Origin: Oreohelix idahoensis
Lineage: Eukaryota; Mollusca; Gastropoda; Stylommatophora; Oreohelicidae
NCBI GenBank assembly: GCA_024509875.1
Contig: JAMPIV010011344.1
Coordinates: 1 to 64,000, forward strand
Reading direction: 5' to 3'
Length of the DNA: 64,000 nucleotides
Below the pieces are notes generated by a model. It ran no database searches, was not told the origin of the DNA, and saw only the letters and a program-made list of their open reading frames with translations. Positions 1 through 11,800 of the stretch are shown piece by piece. The position numbers and the translations under genes are program-made. Position 1 is the first letter of the stretch. Every line of letters starts with the position of its first letter.

Positions 1-239
1 CGCACACGGAAACATTTTAAGTCCAGTATTGATAGTTGAGGTAAGCGAAATTATGATATAACTACCGTGTATTATATTTGTTTATTTCAGGTTTCATTAC
101 AGGTACATTCACAATAATATTGCCCTGTAAATAATTTTTCATTGAGTATCATCGTATATTTATTTTTATATGATTTATTCATACTGCCATTTTGGATTTG
201 AGTGTCTGCTTTGGTTACAAAAAGTAATCATCTCAAATA

Positions 240-425
240 GCCCCACGGCCTAATGAAGTTATATTTATCATATTGCTTTATCGCTTACGAAGATAAAGGC
301 AGTCCCATGGCAGAGATTGTCATAGGGAAATGAAGTGTTAGAAACTTCATCAGGGACGATACCGCCAAGCTTTTACGAGGTTAGGTGACTAGTCCCCTTC
401 CTCGCTGCCTTTGCCTTCCCTAGTT
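240..425 (-). repeat. SINE family C copy, degraded
   Basis: Reads in reverse the same body as 53474-53748 and 63494-63740: a run with gataaaggcag, gtgttagaaacttcatc and cgctgcctttgccttccct. The tRNA-like head is hard to see here. Confidence 0.55.
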
Positions 426-3400
426 TCGACGCGCACACAACTTCCGTACCCATTTTACAGCTGGTAAACTGGAGTGTTTACTTAACAGCCAGTTTCAGTA
501 GAAAGCAACCTGATCACGTGGTCACTCACTCTATTTATTTTATGTATTAATTTTGGGTAGTTACTAAGAGATAGCATCAGATTTGAATTTGTACTTGATA
601 TGATTTGGAACGATCAAGTTATAGAATATGAAGGGATGTATAGGAGCGGATTAAACCAGATGATGTTTATTACTGATATGTTAATATTAATTCTGTATCA
701 TTGAAATGATGTTACTTGCTATGACTGTATAACTCTGACACCTGATGACTGACTTGTCTGACTTATGTGCTAGTCAGTTATACTTAATTGAAATGTTAAT
801 ATTAATGCTATATCACTGAAATGATGTCCTTACTTACTATGATTGTATATCGGTGACATCTGATGACTGACTGGTCTGACATCTGTGCTAGTCAGCTACA
901 AGTCTAGCCAGATACTAGCCAAGGCTGATATGTTGCAGGTTCCATGAAATAACTCAAACCAGACTGTCCAGTATCAGAAGCCGGTGTAGTTCATCCGAGG
1001 CAATCCCACAAAAGTGCAGGACCCCAACGAGTGAACTTCAACTGGTCATTGGCATCCCTACTGTTGGGCCTACCAAGTCTGATATCAGCAAAGGACAGTT
1101 TCAGCAGTATCAAGTTGGAAAGATAAGTGTCCTGTTTGACACTGACCACCTATACATGTGAAACAGCCAATAGTTCAAAACAATAATTAACCATACAGAA
1201 ACTCAGTCAACTGATGACAGTTATCCTTAAATTCAAAGGACTAATAACAGTGATTTCAGTAACTTTATTATTTAAGATCTTGAAGTCTAAACAGACAATA
1301 ATAGTAATTGTGTGAATATTTATATATATATGTGTATACTCTTTTCCAACTAGTAGAAATAGAATAATAGTGCAATTATTAAACTATTTTACTGTACCTG
1401 AGGATTTATTCACTTCTTCCATTTTGTGGGTTCAGTGAATGTACATTTTACTTATCCCCTAGCATATAAGTAATCATAAGATAGTCACAGGGAGGAGACA
1501 CCTTAAATCCTGGTACTACCAACTGGGCTAGGGTTTTCACAGTCTGACTATTTTTATGATAACAATACACCAGTGCTTATTTCTAAGACTGGGGTATTAC
1601 TTGTAAGGTCAGAACTCTTTACTGGCATACTCTTACATAATAAATAATTTTAAATAACCTCCCGCTACAAGAATAACAACACAAATGACGTCACAATATA
1701 TGAATATAAATTGTGAATAGAACTGAAAGATAGAAAAGGTTAGACCAACAAATTACAAACAAATCAAAACAAAACTAAAGAACAAAGAAATATTACCAAA
1801 ATAACAATAATTACAGACTTCACAGCTAACACAAAAGCAACAGTTGTCGCAGCAAATTTTCAATCAAGAAAATTGCACCTATAGAAAACGCCCACAACGG
1901 ACCCTCTATGACGTGGGATATTCTGTTGTGAGGACGCCGCCCAACCTTAAACACAACCCGCTGACATAGAAACTAACATACTATACAAACAAATAACATG
2001 TAAACATAAATATATATAAATTATGTGTATGATAGTATGTGTTGCAAAATAGGCTCAGTCTTACAGTAATGGCAAAGTTATTTTTATGAAAACAAACAAA
2101 CTGCCACTTTATTCAATTAAACATTCTGGCCTTAAATATTAAAGTTCATATATGGAAAACAAGAAGATCCATCGATGAAAATAGGACTTCTTAGTTCACT
2201 CATACTGTCTTCCTGTTAATATTGACAAGAATTGATCCAACTGTTCTGTGAAACTCTATAATGTCTAATGTAAAAAATGTCAACAACGCTGACCTACATA
2301 CTGCATTCACCTGACAGGTCACGTGACGAAGTGTTGACAAAGAGCAAACCAATACTGCAAGTGTGTCGTATCAGCCACAGGAAACGGTCTGGTATCGGTA
2401 ATCTGTTGACTTCTGAACTTCTGCGAGGTCAAACCCAGAAAGCTGGTCCACCAGTTGATAAAGGTTGATAAAGTTGGATTTTTATTCCCGTTAATGATAT
2501 CCACCAAAAGATAGATATAAGTGGATGGAAGCAGACATCATCATCATCATCAGTTGATAAGATCTCTATGGTGTTGTTTGCTCCACTGTAGTGTATGGAA
2601 TGTCAACTTGACCTACGCAGTGGTGTGTAGACATGGATTGAGTGTATAATGTGCGAATGATGATAAAGGTTCGTGGTGTTGACAAAAAATGTTCTTTTCT
2701 CACACTCATGTATGGCTGGAAGTCATCGACACCAACGACTGTGTACCTTTTCTAAAGTTTAATTGGACGTACACACTCGACAGCACAGATAGTGACAAAT
2801 CACAGGTTGCCATAATACATCATAGTACAGTGGATAAATGGTCTTGCAATGTTACATGGGCACTCATGTAGAATAAGTGTATAATGGACTGTCAGTAGCC
2901 AAGCACTCAGTATCGCCCATACATATATATCATCTGACTTCACTGACTGAGCACGTCAGCTTATAAACAATATTTCAGATGGCTTCTAAACCTAATCTCG
3001 TCTAGCGACGATTCTTCAACATAATGTTCAGCACATATTTTTCCATATAATAATATTGAACCGCTAGCAATGGGTTCTCATGTGTAGCAGTGATCTCTGG
3101 ACTGATCAAGCGATAATACGGGCATCCCTTTTCTCTTCTTGAAAGTCACTACATGTTTTGGTTCCAAGATGGCTTCACTCGTGAGCTGTCACTCACGTTT
3201 GGATACAGATAATGAATCTGTCCTAAAGTTAGTCATTCATAAAACATTTCATTGCTCTGTAGATTTGATCATGAACAATTGACTGCAATCTACAGGATAT
3301 AGTGCTGCTAGGAATCGAAGTCGTTTTCATCGAGTCAAATATATTCTCTTAGACATTCAAATCGTAACTATCGAAAATGGTGGCTTCGATCGAGAGTTCA

Positions 3401-3900
3401 TAAGAGTATCTTTGATTACCTTGGTATAGGAAATATGAAACTGCCATTCCTTGGCAATACGACTAAACACTGGGGTAAAGCATACACGATAGGTTTAGAC
3501 GACTATCACCTTCCCCACAAATACTGAGATCACTTTTTCCCCGGCGACAGGCCGACATGGAAAAACACAGTCCCTATCAGGACGAAGCCAAATCACACCA
3601 CTCTCTAGCGACACATCCGCCGAATAGCCTTCGACCTCTCTAGAGACAACAGAACATATAGTTCGACTTAGATATGTAAAGATATACAGATATAAGACAG
3701 ACTCGTCCTACTCAGACAAACAATACACATAAATTCAGGCCATAGATATTCTGAAGCAAGAACAATCTATTATTACCCAACCAACGAATAAATCGCAGTA
3801 AAATGGATTTATCCGCGGAGTTTGATCGAAAGAGCCGACACAACTTTCAAGGGAAGTAACTCAATAATGACTTTCCCTTAAGCACTATTTTGCTTTCAAA
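426..3900. other. Unassigned non-coding stretch with a local ~100-bp duplication
   Basis: No convincing gene. Bases about 679-779 and 795-895 are diverged direct copies of each other; both contain a block near gatgactgac and end in gctagtcag. Stretches rich in AT resemble retroelement leaders, but no paired LTRs or coding domains were found. The first EIF2D exons could be hidden here or lie before base 1. Confidence 0.4.
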
Positions 3901-3947
3901 ATATTTGCGAAGATAACAAGAATACCAATGTATAATATTGTAAGATA

Positions 3948-4912
3948 TCAAAGACTGCACGTAACAAGGATACATCCCTGCCGAACTCCTACAGTTGTTT
4001 TGAAAAATTCTCCAATGTCGTTGCTTGCAAAAACAGCACTGCTTGCGTCCTTGTATAGTGCTTCAATGATATCTATGATGTTGGTATCAAAATTGAATTT
4101 TCTCATTACTTGCCATAAGCCTTCATGCCAGACTCGATCGAAGGCTTTTGTGAAATCGATGAAGTTATGGTATAAATCGTGTTGATGTTGGAGATGTTTT
4201 TCGATAAGTAATCTAATATTGAAGATTTGTTCTGAGGTACTTCTTTTTGGTCTAAAGCCAGCCTGTTCCTCTGACAAGATTTCTTCTGATTTCTGTTTTA
4301 TTCTGTTCAAAAGTATCCTTAACATCACCTTACTTGGATGACTAATAAGGCTAATGGTTCTGTAGTTCTTGCACATTTTTTAGATTTCCTTTCTTTGGAA
4401 GCGGTATTACTAATGACTGCGTCCATTCTTTTGGCCATTTTTTTTGTACTCCATATCTTCTGGCAAATTGTTGTCATGATTTTTACTATATCTGGTCCTC
4501 CATATTTCAAGAGCTCTGCTGGGATATTATCCACACCCGGTGACTTCCCTCCTTTCATCGAACATATAGCCTCTTCCACTTCTTCCCGTAATATTGCTGC
4601 ATTTCCGAGTTCCCTGTTTTCGCACTTAATGTTGTTTAATATGCCTAAGTTAGTGTCAAGTTTACAGTTATATAATTCTTTACAATATTCTGTCCATCTT
4701 CTCATTACAGCTGTTTTTTCATTGAGCAGAGCCCCATTGCTATCTTCTATGACAGTTACCCTGGGCTGTTGGGGTTTTGATAGTTTTCTTAATGTGTCAA
4801 AAGCTGCCTTGCTGTTACCTTTTATTAGCCCCGTATTAATGGACTCACATTGATCAGCTACCCATTTTTCTTTGGCCTGTTTCATTTTCTTCCTAATATT
4901 TTTATTCACCAT
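3948..4912 (-). pseudogene. RTE-like LINE, reverse transcriptase middle part, truncated
   Basis: Minus-strand frames give the linker before RT (GKSPGVDNIPAELLKYGG) and then RT motifs: NYRTISLISHPSKVMLRILL, EEQAGFRPKRSTSEQIF, FIDFTKAFDRVWHEGLW, VGVRQGCIL. A frameshift near 4375 separates the two halves, and the copy stops just before the YADD motif, so it is not functional. The family is the same as the copy at 54065-55195, which overlaps it over FIDFTKAF..RQGCIL and supplies the missing 3' half. Clade call (RTE-like, endonuclease-type LINE) is by motif style. Confidence 0.82.
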
Positions 4913-5032
4913 ACTGTATTGCCACTACATACTCACAAATCCTCATATATATAACTGCACTCAGTGCCACCCATCTCACAAACAATCAACGCAACATAGC
5001 TACCTGTAGAGTCCAAGTCCCTAACAACTTAC

Positions 5033-5200
5033 TTAATTAGTCGTTCCTCTTCTACTGTGAGGTGTAGAGGTTTCGAAGAGAGAGCACCATACTATCTTAT
5101 TGGCTGTCTTCCTCCTGGCCTGGTTCCATTCTAGTCCTCTATCCTTCAGAAATTGTCTAATGTTGTCCTCCTAGCGAACTCTGGGTGATCCTGTCTCTAA
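5033..5200 (-). repeat. LINE 3' tail fragment
   Basis: About 165 bases closely match 6440-6600, including gaggtgtagaggtttcgaag and ctggttccattctagtcctc style blocks. It is a truncated 3' end of the same LINE family. Confidence 0.6.
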
Positions 5201-5340
5201 CTACGATATTGTCAATTCTGACCTTTGTGTTGTCCCTTGACAATCAGTTTTGTTGAAACAACTTTTGATAGACCTGGCATGTCAGCAGTGTACACTTGTT
5301 TTGTTAAAGCAAAATCGCCACACTTAACAAAACATCAAAA

Positions 5341-5398
5341 TTCTTTTTTTTTTTTTTTAAATCCATCTTAATTTTTTTTTTTTTTAAATTTAATCCAC
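5341..5398. repeat. Two poly(T) tracts
   Basis: Runs of T at about 5343-5358 and 5373-5385. They may be the poly(A) tails of reverse-oriented retroposons, but no bodies are recognisable. Confidence 0.4.
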
Positions 5399-5724
5399 CT
5401 GTTTTATTAAAGTTACCTTAGAATTCCAATCTTGTGGAATTATTTTGCTGTGTGTTTTTTAGGCCTTTATTATCTGGTCATTCATTATTTTATCTCTTTA
5501 CTTATTATTCATATCTGTGGGGTTTATTTGTTTATTTTTATTTAATTTTGCTGTGTGGAAGGCCTAATCATCAGGCTGCTTTGTTTTTGTGATTCTGTTA
5601 TGCAGTTCTTCTTCTTCTTCTTATTGCATTGTAAATGTCACCTTTGTTGTGATGTTTTAAACGCAGTTACTTATGAATCCTGCAATATTTAAAATACTTG
5701 TTTTAATTATTCTGTCTACTGCAG

Positions 5725-5832
5725 GTCACCTGTTGCAGTTGGCAAGGCTTTGCTTAGTGGGGAAGATATGTACATGTCAGCTATGAGAGGCAAAGGTGTT
5801 TCTGTGTTGCATATTTATGGAGATGCTCTCTG
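5725..5832 (+). CDS. EIF2D: EIF2D exon a: end of PUA domain
   Basis: Acceptor tactgcag, donor gtaagg. The first base closes a codon begun in an unseen exon. It codes 35 residues plus two bases of a Trp codon. The blocks PVAVGKALLSGEDMY and GKGVSVLHIYGDALW are the end of the eIF2D PUA domain. This is the first exon I can identify. Confidence 0.9.
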
Positions 5833-8800
5833 GTAAGGCAGATTTTAAGGGGAGAGATGATCTTTTAATTTCCCTATAAAAAAAATGTTTTTATTTATTT
5901 ATTAATATATGATCTACCATTACCCATGATTTGTTTTAAACATACATTTCAAATTATTAATTAGCACAGTTAAATAGCCAAGGTCAATGAAAAACAAATA
6001 TTTTTTTTAATTTTTAAAAGATCAGTTGAAAAAAAAAATTATGGACATTTTTGTGTTTAAAATTGGTAAAAAGGAGAAATCTGTTATTACTTTATTACAT
6101 ATTACGTAGCACTGAGCCCCGCGTAGTTGCCGTGGGTCTCTGAAGAGACAAAGAAAGAATAAGACTACTTCTCCCTTAGGTATGTCATACCCAGGTGACT
6201 AATATGAGGTTGTGCTTGGTGGCTGGCAACCTCATCATGTCAAACAAATTGTCACAGAAACCACCGCTGCAAGAGTATGTGAGTGCTTGGTGCAAAGCAG
6301 CCAGCTGGAGTGGTGGCTTCATACTCTTTAAGGAGCGCAGAGGAAAATGATGATGATAACATAGCACTGATACTTGTTGTTGTTGTTATTGTTGTTTTTG
6401 ATCCAGCAGCGCTTGGGCTTTAGCCCTTACTTACTTACTTAGTCAATCCCCTTCTACCGTGAGATGTAGAGGTTTGGAAGAGAGAGCGCCAGACTATCCT
6501 ATCGGCTGTCTTCCTCCTGGCCTAGTTCCATTCTAGTCCTCTGTCCTTCAAAGATTGTCTAATGTTGTCCTCCCAGCGGACTCTGGGTCATCCTGGGGGT
6601 CTGGATCCCTGGCTGTTTGTTTCCCATGCATGTCGTGGTAGCCGATCTTCTCCCATTCTGCAGACGTGGCCAAACCATCTTAGTTGGGACTGTTCTACTT
6701 GGGTCTGCAGGGGGTGGGATTTTAGGCCTTGACGTATCGTCTGGTTGCAGACCATGTCTCTTCTTGTTACTTCAACCACCTTCCTCAGATACCTCATTTC
6801 TGAGGTTTGGATCTAGCTTTTGTGGGTTGTAGTCATTGCCCATGACTCGCATCCATATGTCAAGACTGGGATATAGGTGGAGCAGTATACAGCCATCTTC
6901 GTTTTCTTAACAACCTCTCTCTTGCTGCGGCATCCTTGATTTATGGCCTGAAAAAGTCTCCCAGCTGCTGCTTTTCAAGTGGCCAACTCTTCTTTGATGC
7001 CTCCCTTTCGGTCTATAATAGCTCCGAGGTATTTAAAGTGGTCGACCTGCTCCAGGACCTGTTCTCCCAGCTTAATCTGATGTCTTCTTTCTTCTCATGA
7101 TATCACCATGGATTTTGTTTTAGAGCTGCTTATGACCATCCCTCTCTTCTCCAGCTCTTCCTTCCAGACTTGCAGGTTGGATTGGAGATGTGCCTCTGAT
7201 TTAGCAATCAGGGCTACATCATCAGCAAATGCCAGCTCTGAAATACAGACCTGTCTCATCTTCCAGTACCCCACTGAATACTTTCTTCTTCTCTCCTTAC
7301 ATGCCTTGATGACATCATCCATGAGGAGTATGAAAAGATAAGGTGACAGGATATTACCTTGTCTTACACCAGTGGTGGTCCTGAACTCTTCTGACTTATG
7401 GTTTGCTGTCCTCACATAATTTCTGCAAGACTTGTAGAAGCTCTGTATAGCATGAATTAGAGGTGCTGGAATGTTCTTCCTTGCCAAACAGTCCCAAAGT
7501 TTGCTCTAGGGGACGCTGTCAAACGCCTTTTCCAGATCTATGAAACAAAGATGGATCTCTTATACTCAAGGGCCTTTTCACTCAGCTGTCTGAGTGTGAA
7601 GATTAGGTCTTGAGTACTTCGGTTTGCTCGGAATCCGCACTGGACTTCATTCAATTGTGACTCAGCTAGGCGTCGGAGTCTCTGCTCTAGGATTCTAGAG
7701 TAGATTTTACCAGAGACACTGAGAAGGGATATGCCTCTATGGTTTCCACATTATTGATTGTCACCCTTTTTGAAAATTGGTGTTATGATGGCAATCTCCC
7801 AATCCTTTGGTATGGCCTTGTTGCACCACGCTGCCTGTAGGACCCTTAAGAGTAATAGGTCGCCTGATGCACCTGATGTCAGAGCTTACAGATACATGTA
7901 TTTTACGTAATACACTACTTCTGCTGTAGTCAGTGTCAGAATTAGGAAGTATTTGATGTATGCAAAAATGGCAAAATTCTGCATGTTTAATGAGTTATTT
8001 GCATAATGTATTCACATTATGTAAAAATAAAATTTACTGCACATTCTAAATATCACTTCAAGGAGTCAAATTATCATGAGACTCAACATTACGTAATGTA
8101 TACAGGGAGTTTGGAGACAAGTCACAGCCTCCACTCAATCCAGAAGCTCTACCTCAAACTATTAGTGATGAGGCTGCTGATGATAAACACACAGACGATG
8201 TTGAAAATGATGATTACAACTCTGTGTGTACAGACAGAGTGAAAGAAAATGAAGTGCCCAATGTTGAAAATTTACAGGTAAGTGCACTTTCACATGAGTA
8301 CTTTATGACAGTTTATGTGCTTCCTTTCTAAGAACCACATGGACAGGAAACTTTCAAACACTGCAGACATAAATTTATTTATAATTAAAAATTGTCATTT
8401 TCTTCACTCTGCTTTTTTTAAATTGTCATAGCTTCACTGTTCACTGCATTTTAAATTGTCATAGCTTCACTGCATTTAACACTTAAATACTACCGAAATA
8501 AAAAACATTTGTAATTGTCCCCATTTTCATCCTGTAGGTGTTCACTGTTCACTGCATTTTATTGATTTTAGCATTTTTATTTTCATTAAAAATTTAACGG
8601 CCCTCCATCCCTGACAATATTTTCACAATTAAATTTGGAAAAATCTCTATCAAAACACAATTTCAATCAATGTGCACACCGTTTTCACTCTTGTCCTCGT
8701 CGCTAGATATTTCAGTCAATTGTTGAAACATGTTTCTATCCTATTTCGAGATCTTCTTTGTTCCCTAGCATCCACGTAAACAGGACGTTGGTTGCATTGT

Positions 8801-11800
8801 ATCCATTTACAGCGAAGCTGCGATATTTGCGCCTTTCGGCCGACACATCCAACTTCAGCATGGCATTTTTGGGACCGGGTTAGCCTTCCCTTTTCGATCC
8901 CTACTCACTCAGCCAGACTGGACATACTGTGATGAAGAAATATATTGTTGGATTGTCAGTAATCGGCTTAGAAACTAAGGCTAGTAAAATATTGTGAAAC
9001 CTTTTTGTTTCTATTAAAACGATTGATATTTTACACTTAAGTGAGCTTTTCTCTCCAACATTTAACTCCTTTCAGAGCAAAGGTGAAACTATAGCCCTTC
9101 TATACGGACATAATTATGTTTGTCCTGCTCACTGCACATGATTACAGTTTTCTGTTGTCATTCTTTGAAATCAGGGAGAAAGATAACAACATGTGAGAAA
9201 AGACGTCTGAGACAGTCTGCTAGTGTCTCCATCAGTGTATAAATGAAAATGAGAAACGAGGAGATAGCAAGTTGGTGACAACAACACTTTGCACAAACTA
9301 CAAAGGTGGGAAGAAAATAAAATGGTGTGGTCATCTCGTCATAATGCAGTCAGATCAGCCACTATCACAAGCTTTAAACAGCAGAACCTTCTCTGCTGTG
9401 TCTCCACCATGGTGAGGTAGAGGAGCTTGTGTTTCCCAATGACCCCCCAAGAGCCATGCTGGTGGTAGCATAGATACCAGCAAGGTATCCCAAGTCAGAC
9501 AGGTTGAAGGATAGGGACAGACCGGTTGCCTTGCAGGCAGACTGGGAACAGTCAAAGGTTAAGGAAGGCAACCTGACAGAAATGCCTGTTGAAATCGGAT
9601 ACACTTGACCACAGGCCTAAAGAAACAGTGCAGTGTACTTTGCTTAATGATGACCACTGCTTTTGCTGAACATATTCTAGTCAGTGTCTGAGAGTGTACG
9701 TAAGAAGAAGAAACAGCAGAGCATCTGACTGCATGACAAAGGGGAGCTTGAGAGGAGAGTGAATGGACAACAGTGAAGACACCATGAGGAAACAGTTCCA
9801 AAGTCAATCCCGACAAAGTCTGTCTGCTGTGCACCACCTTGAATAACTCCATATTGAAAGCAGATCTTCCAGATATTACTCTCAGAGGACAGGAAATTGA
9901 AAGGCAAGACAAGTTGAATTACCTTGGACTAACAGTCGATTGTGGGCTTTCGTATAAGCACTAAGTGCAAGAGAGGTCTGGCAGCTCTAAAAACGGTGGC
10001 TGCAGCGCAACTGGAGCTGTGGCTACTGGTTCTCCTGTATCATCAGCTGGTCAGGTCTGTTATCGAGTGTGGCCTGGGAATACTCTCGCTGTCAACATCA
10101 CAGTGTGAAAGACTGGAGTGCATTCAAAATGAAGGGATGCTTATAGTCTTGGGCTGTACGCATGGTAATTATGACAATGCAGCACATATGTGGATTGCTG
10201 TCAGTTAGATCCAGATATGTGATGGCCAAAGCAAAAGCTTAAATGAGAGTAACCACAGAAAAAAGGCATCCCCTGCATGGAAACATATCTGACATCAAAG
10301 GAGCAAGAATAAAGAAGGGAATGTCATGGATGGCAGAGGCAACTATTGTTCAAGGGACCACAGTTGAAAATATATTCAAGAGAGATACTGAGGGCAATTA
10401 ATGATTGCAATTAATGAATCATCAAAGCTAAGATTGCTGGAATTTAGGCATCAAACTCAAGACCAGCAGGGATGGACAGGAGAGGATGCATCCAGCATGT
10501 TCACAACCAGCACGCAACAGGAACAATTAGCATTCATACCCTTCAATATTTGCTGAGGGAGACTGTGCACTTATGGGTTTGCCTGTAGTGCAATGACATC
10601 AGTTATGATCAAAATAATAACCATGAGGAAACATGACATGATGCTGGCCAAAGCTGCAGGAATAAAATCTGCTTCTCTCCACAGCATAAGTGGACAGAGA
10701 AAATGAAATGAAAATGGAAAACATTGTCTGAAGTAAACACTTGAGATGAACATCAAGACAGTACATAGTTGCACACATTATACTGGGAGCTGTGAAACCG
10801 CGAATGGCTCATTAAATCAGTCGAGGTTCCTTAGATGACACGATCCTACTTGGATAACTGTGGCAATTCTAGAGCTGTTTACTGAGGGCAAGTTCCGTAT
10901 CCTACTAGTGACAGGCTGTTGCTACTGGTGTCAGACTGTATCAGCTAGACCGTTCCTCTGACATCCAGGCCGGGTCTTGCTGCATGGGCAACAGCTTGAT
11001 CTACAATTCGTGCCACCGAAAGTTATTTCGGGAGGTACGCTCCTTTGGTCAGAAATGACTGGTAGGGAAGATAACTGGGAGCTGAACAAACAAAAAAAAA
11101 AACTGAACAGCCTTGCTACAACTTCTCCCACTTCATTATATTCTAATACACTCTTCTATGCTCCAGAACAACGAAGAATCTAGTATTGCATTGATACGAT
11201 AGGAGTATTCTAGAGTACATCTCTGTAATAAACTTCAACTGTATGTTTGAAATACAATTCAGTGTTTTGTGAAAAATGTGCATGTGATTGGAGAATTCCA
11301 ACTTTGTATCTGAATTTAGCAATTTAAATTGTTAAAAAAGAATGGTACTGTGGCAACAAAACCATTGCACATTTGTGTTAATTCTTTTGTGTTATAGATC
11401 TCTGACAAAGATGAAAATCCAGAGGGTGCCATTGCTGGCTGCTTAAATAAGGAGGTTGACAATGAAAAGAAAAAAGATCTTTCTGAAGAAGAAAAAGATC
11501 CTGTTGGTAAGCTAAAAACACAGTTTTGTTCTGTTATTGTTTTTTGATTCATGATGAGCTTGTTTTAAATCATTTTGAGGAGGTCTGCGGTAAGACGTTT
11601 TCAGATAGCGATGTGAATGACACTTGGATAACAGTGTAGTCTTCTTCTTCGTCCTCTCAAACATCAGCTTGAACATGTTCAAAGAAAGCAGTGCTCAGCT
11701 TGAGGCAATTTGCATCGCCATAGAGTTTTTCCAGGAATGGAACTGATGACCTTATGTGTTGGGCTTCTTTGAAGCAGATATTCAGCACTCAGTTTATTGG

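Noticed and set aside
3160..3900. Possible decayed LTR
   Set aside because: Has leader-like composition but no paired copy or border was found.
10793..10877. Real 18S rRNA gene
   Set aside because: Only about 85 bases match before the sequence departs; it is a retroposed scrap.
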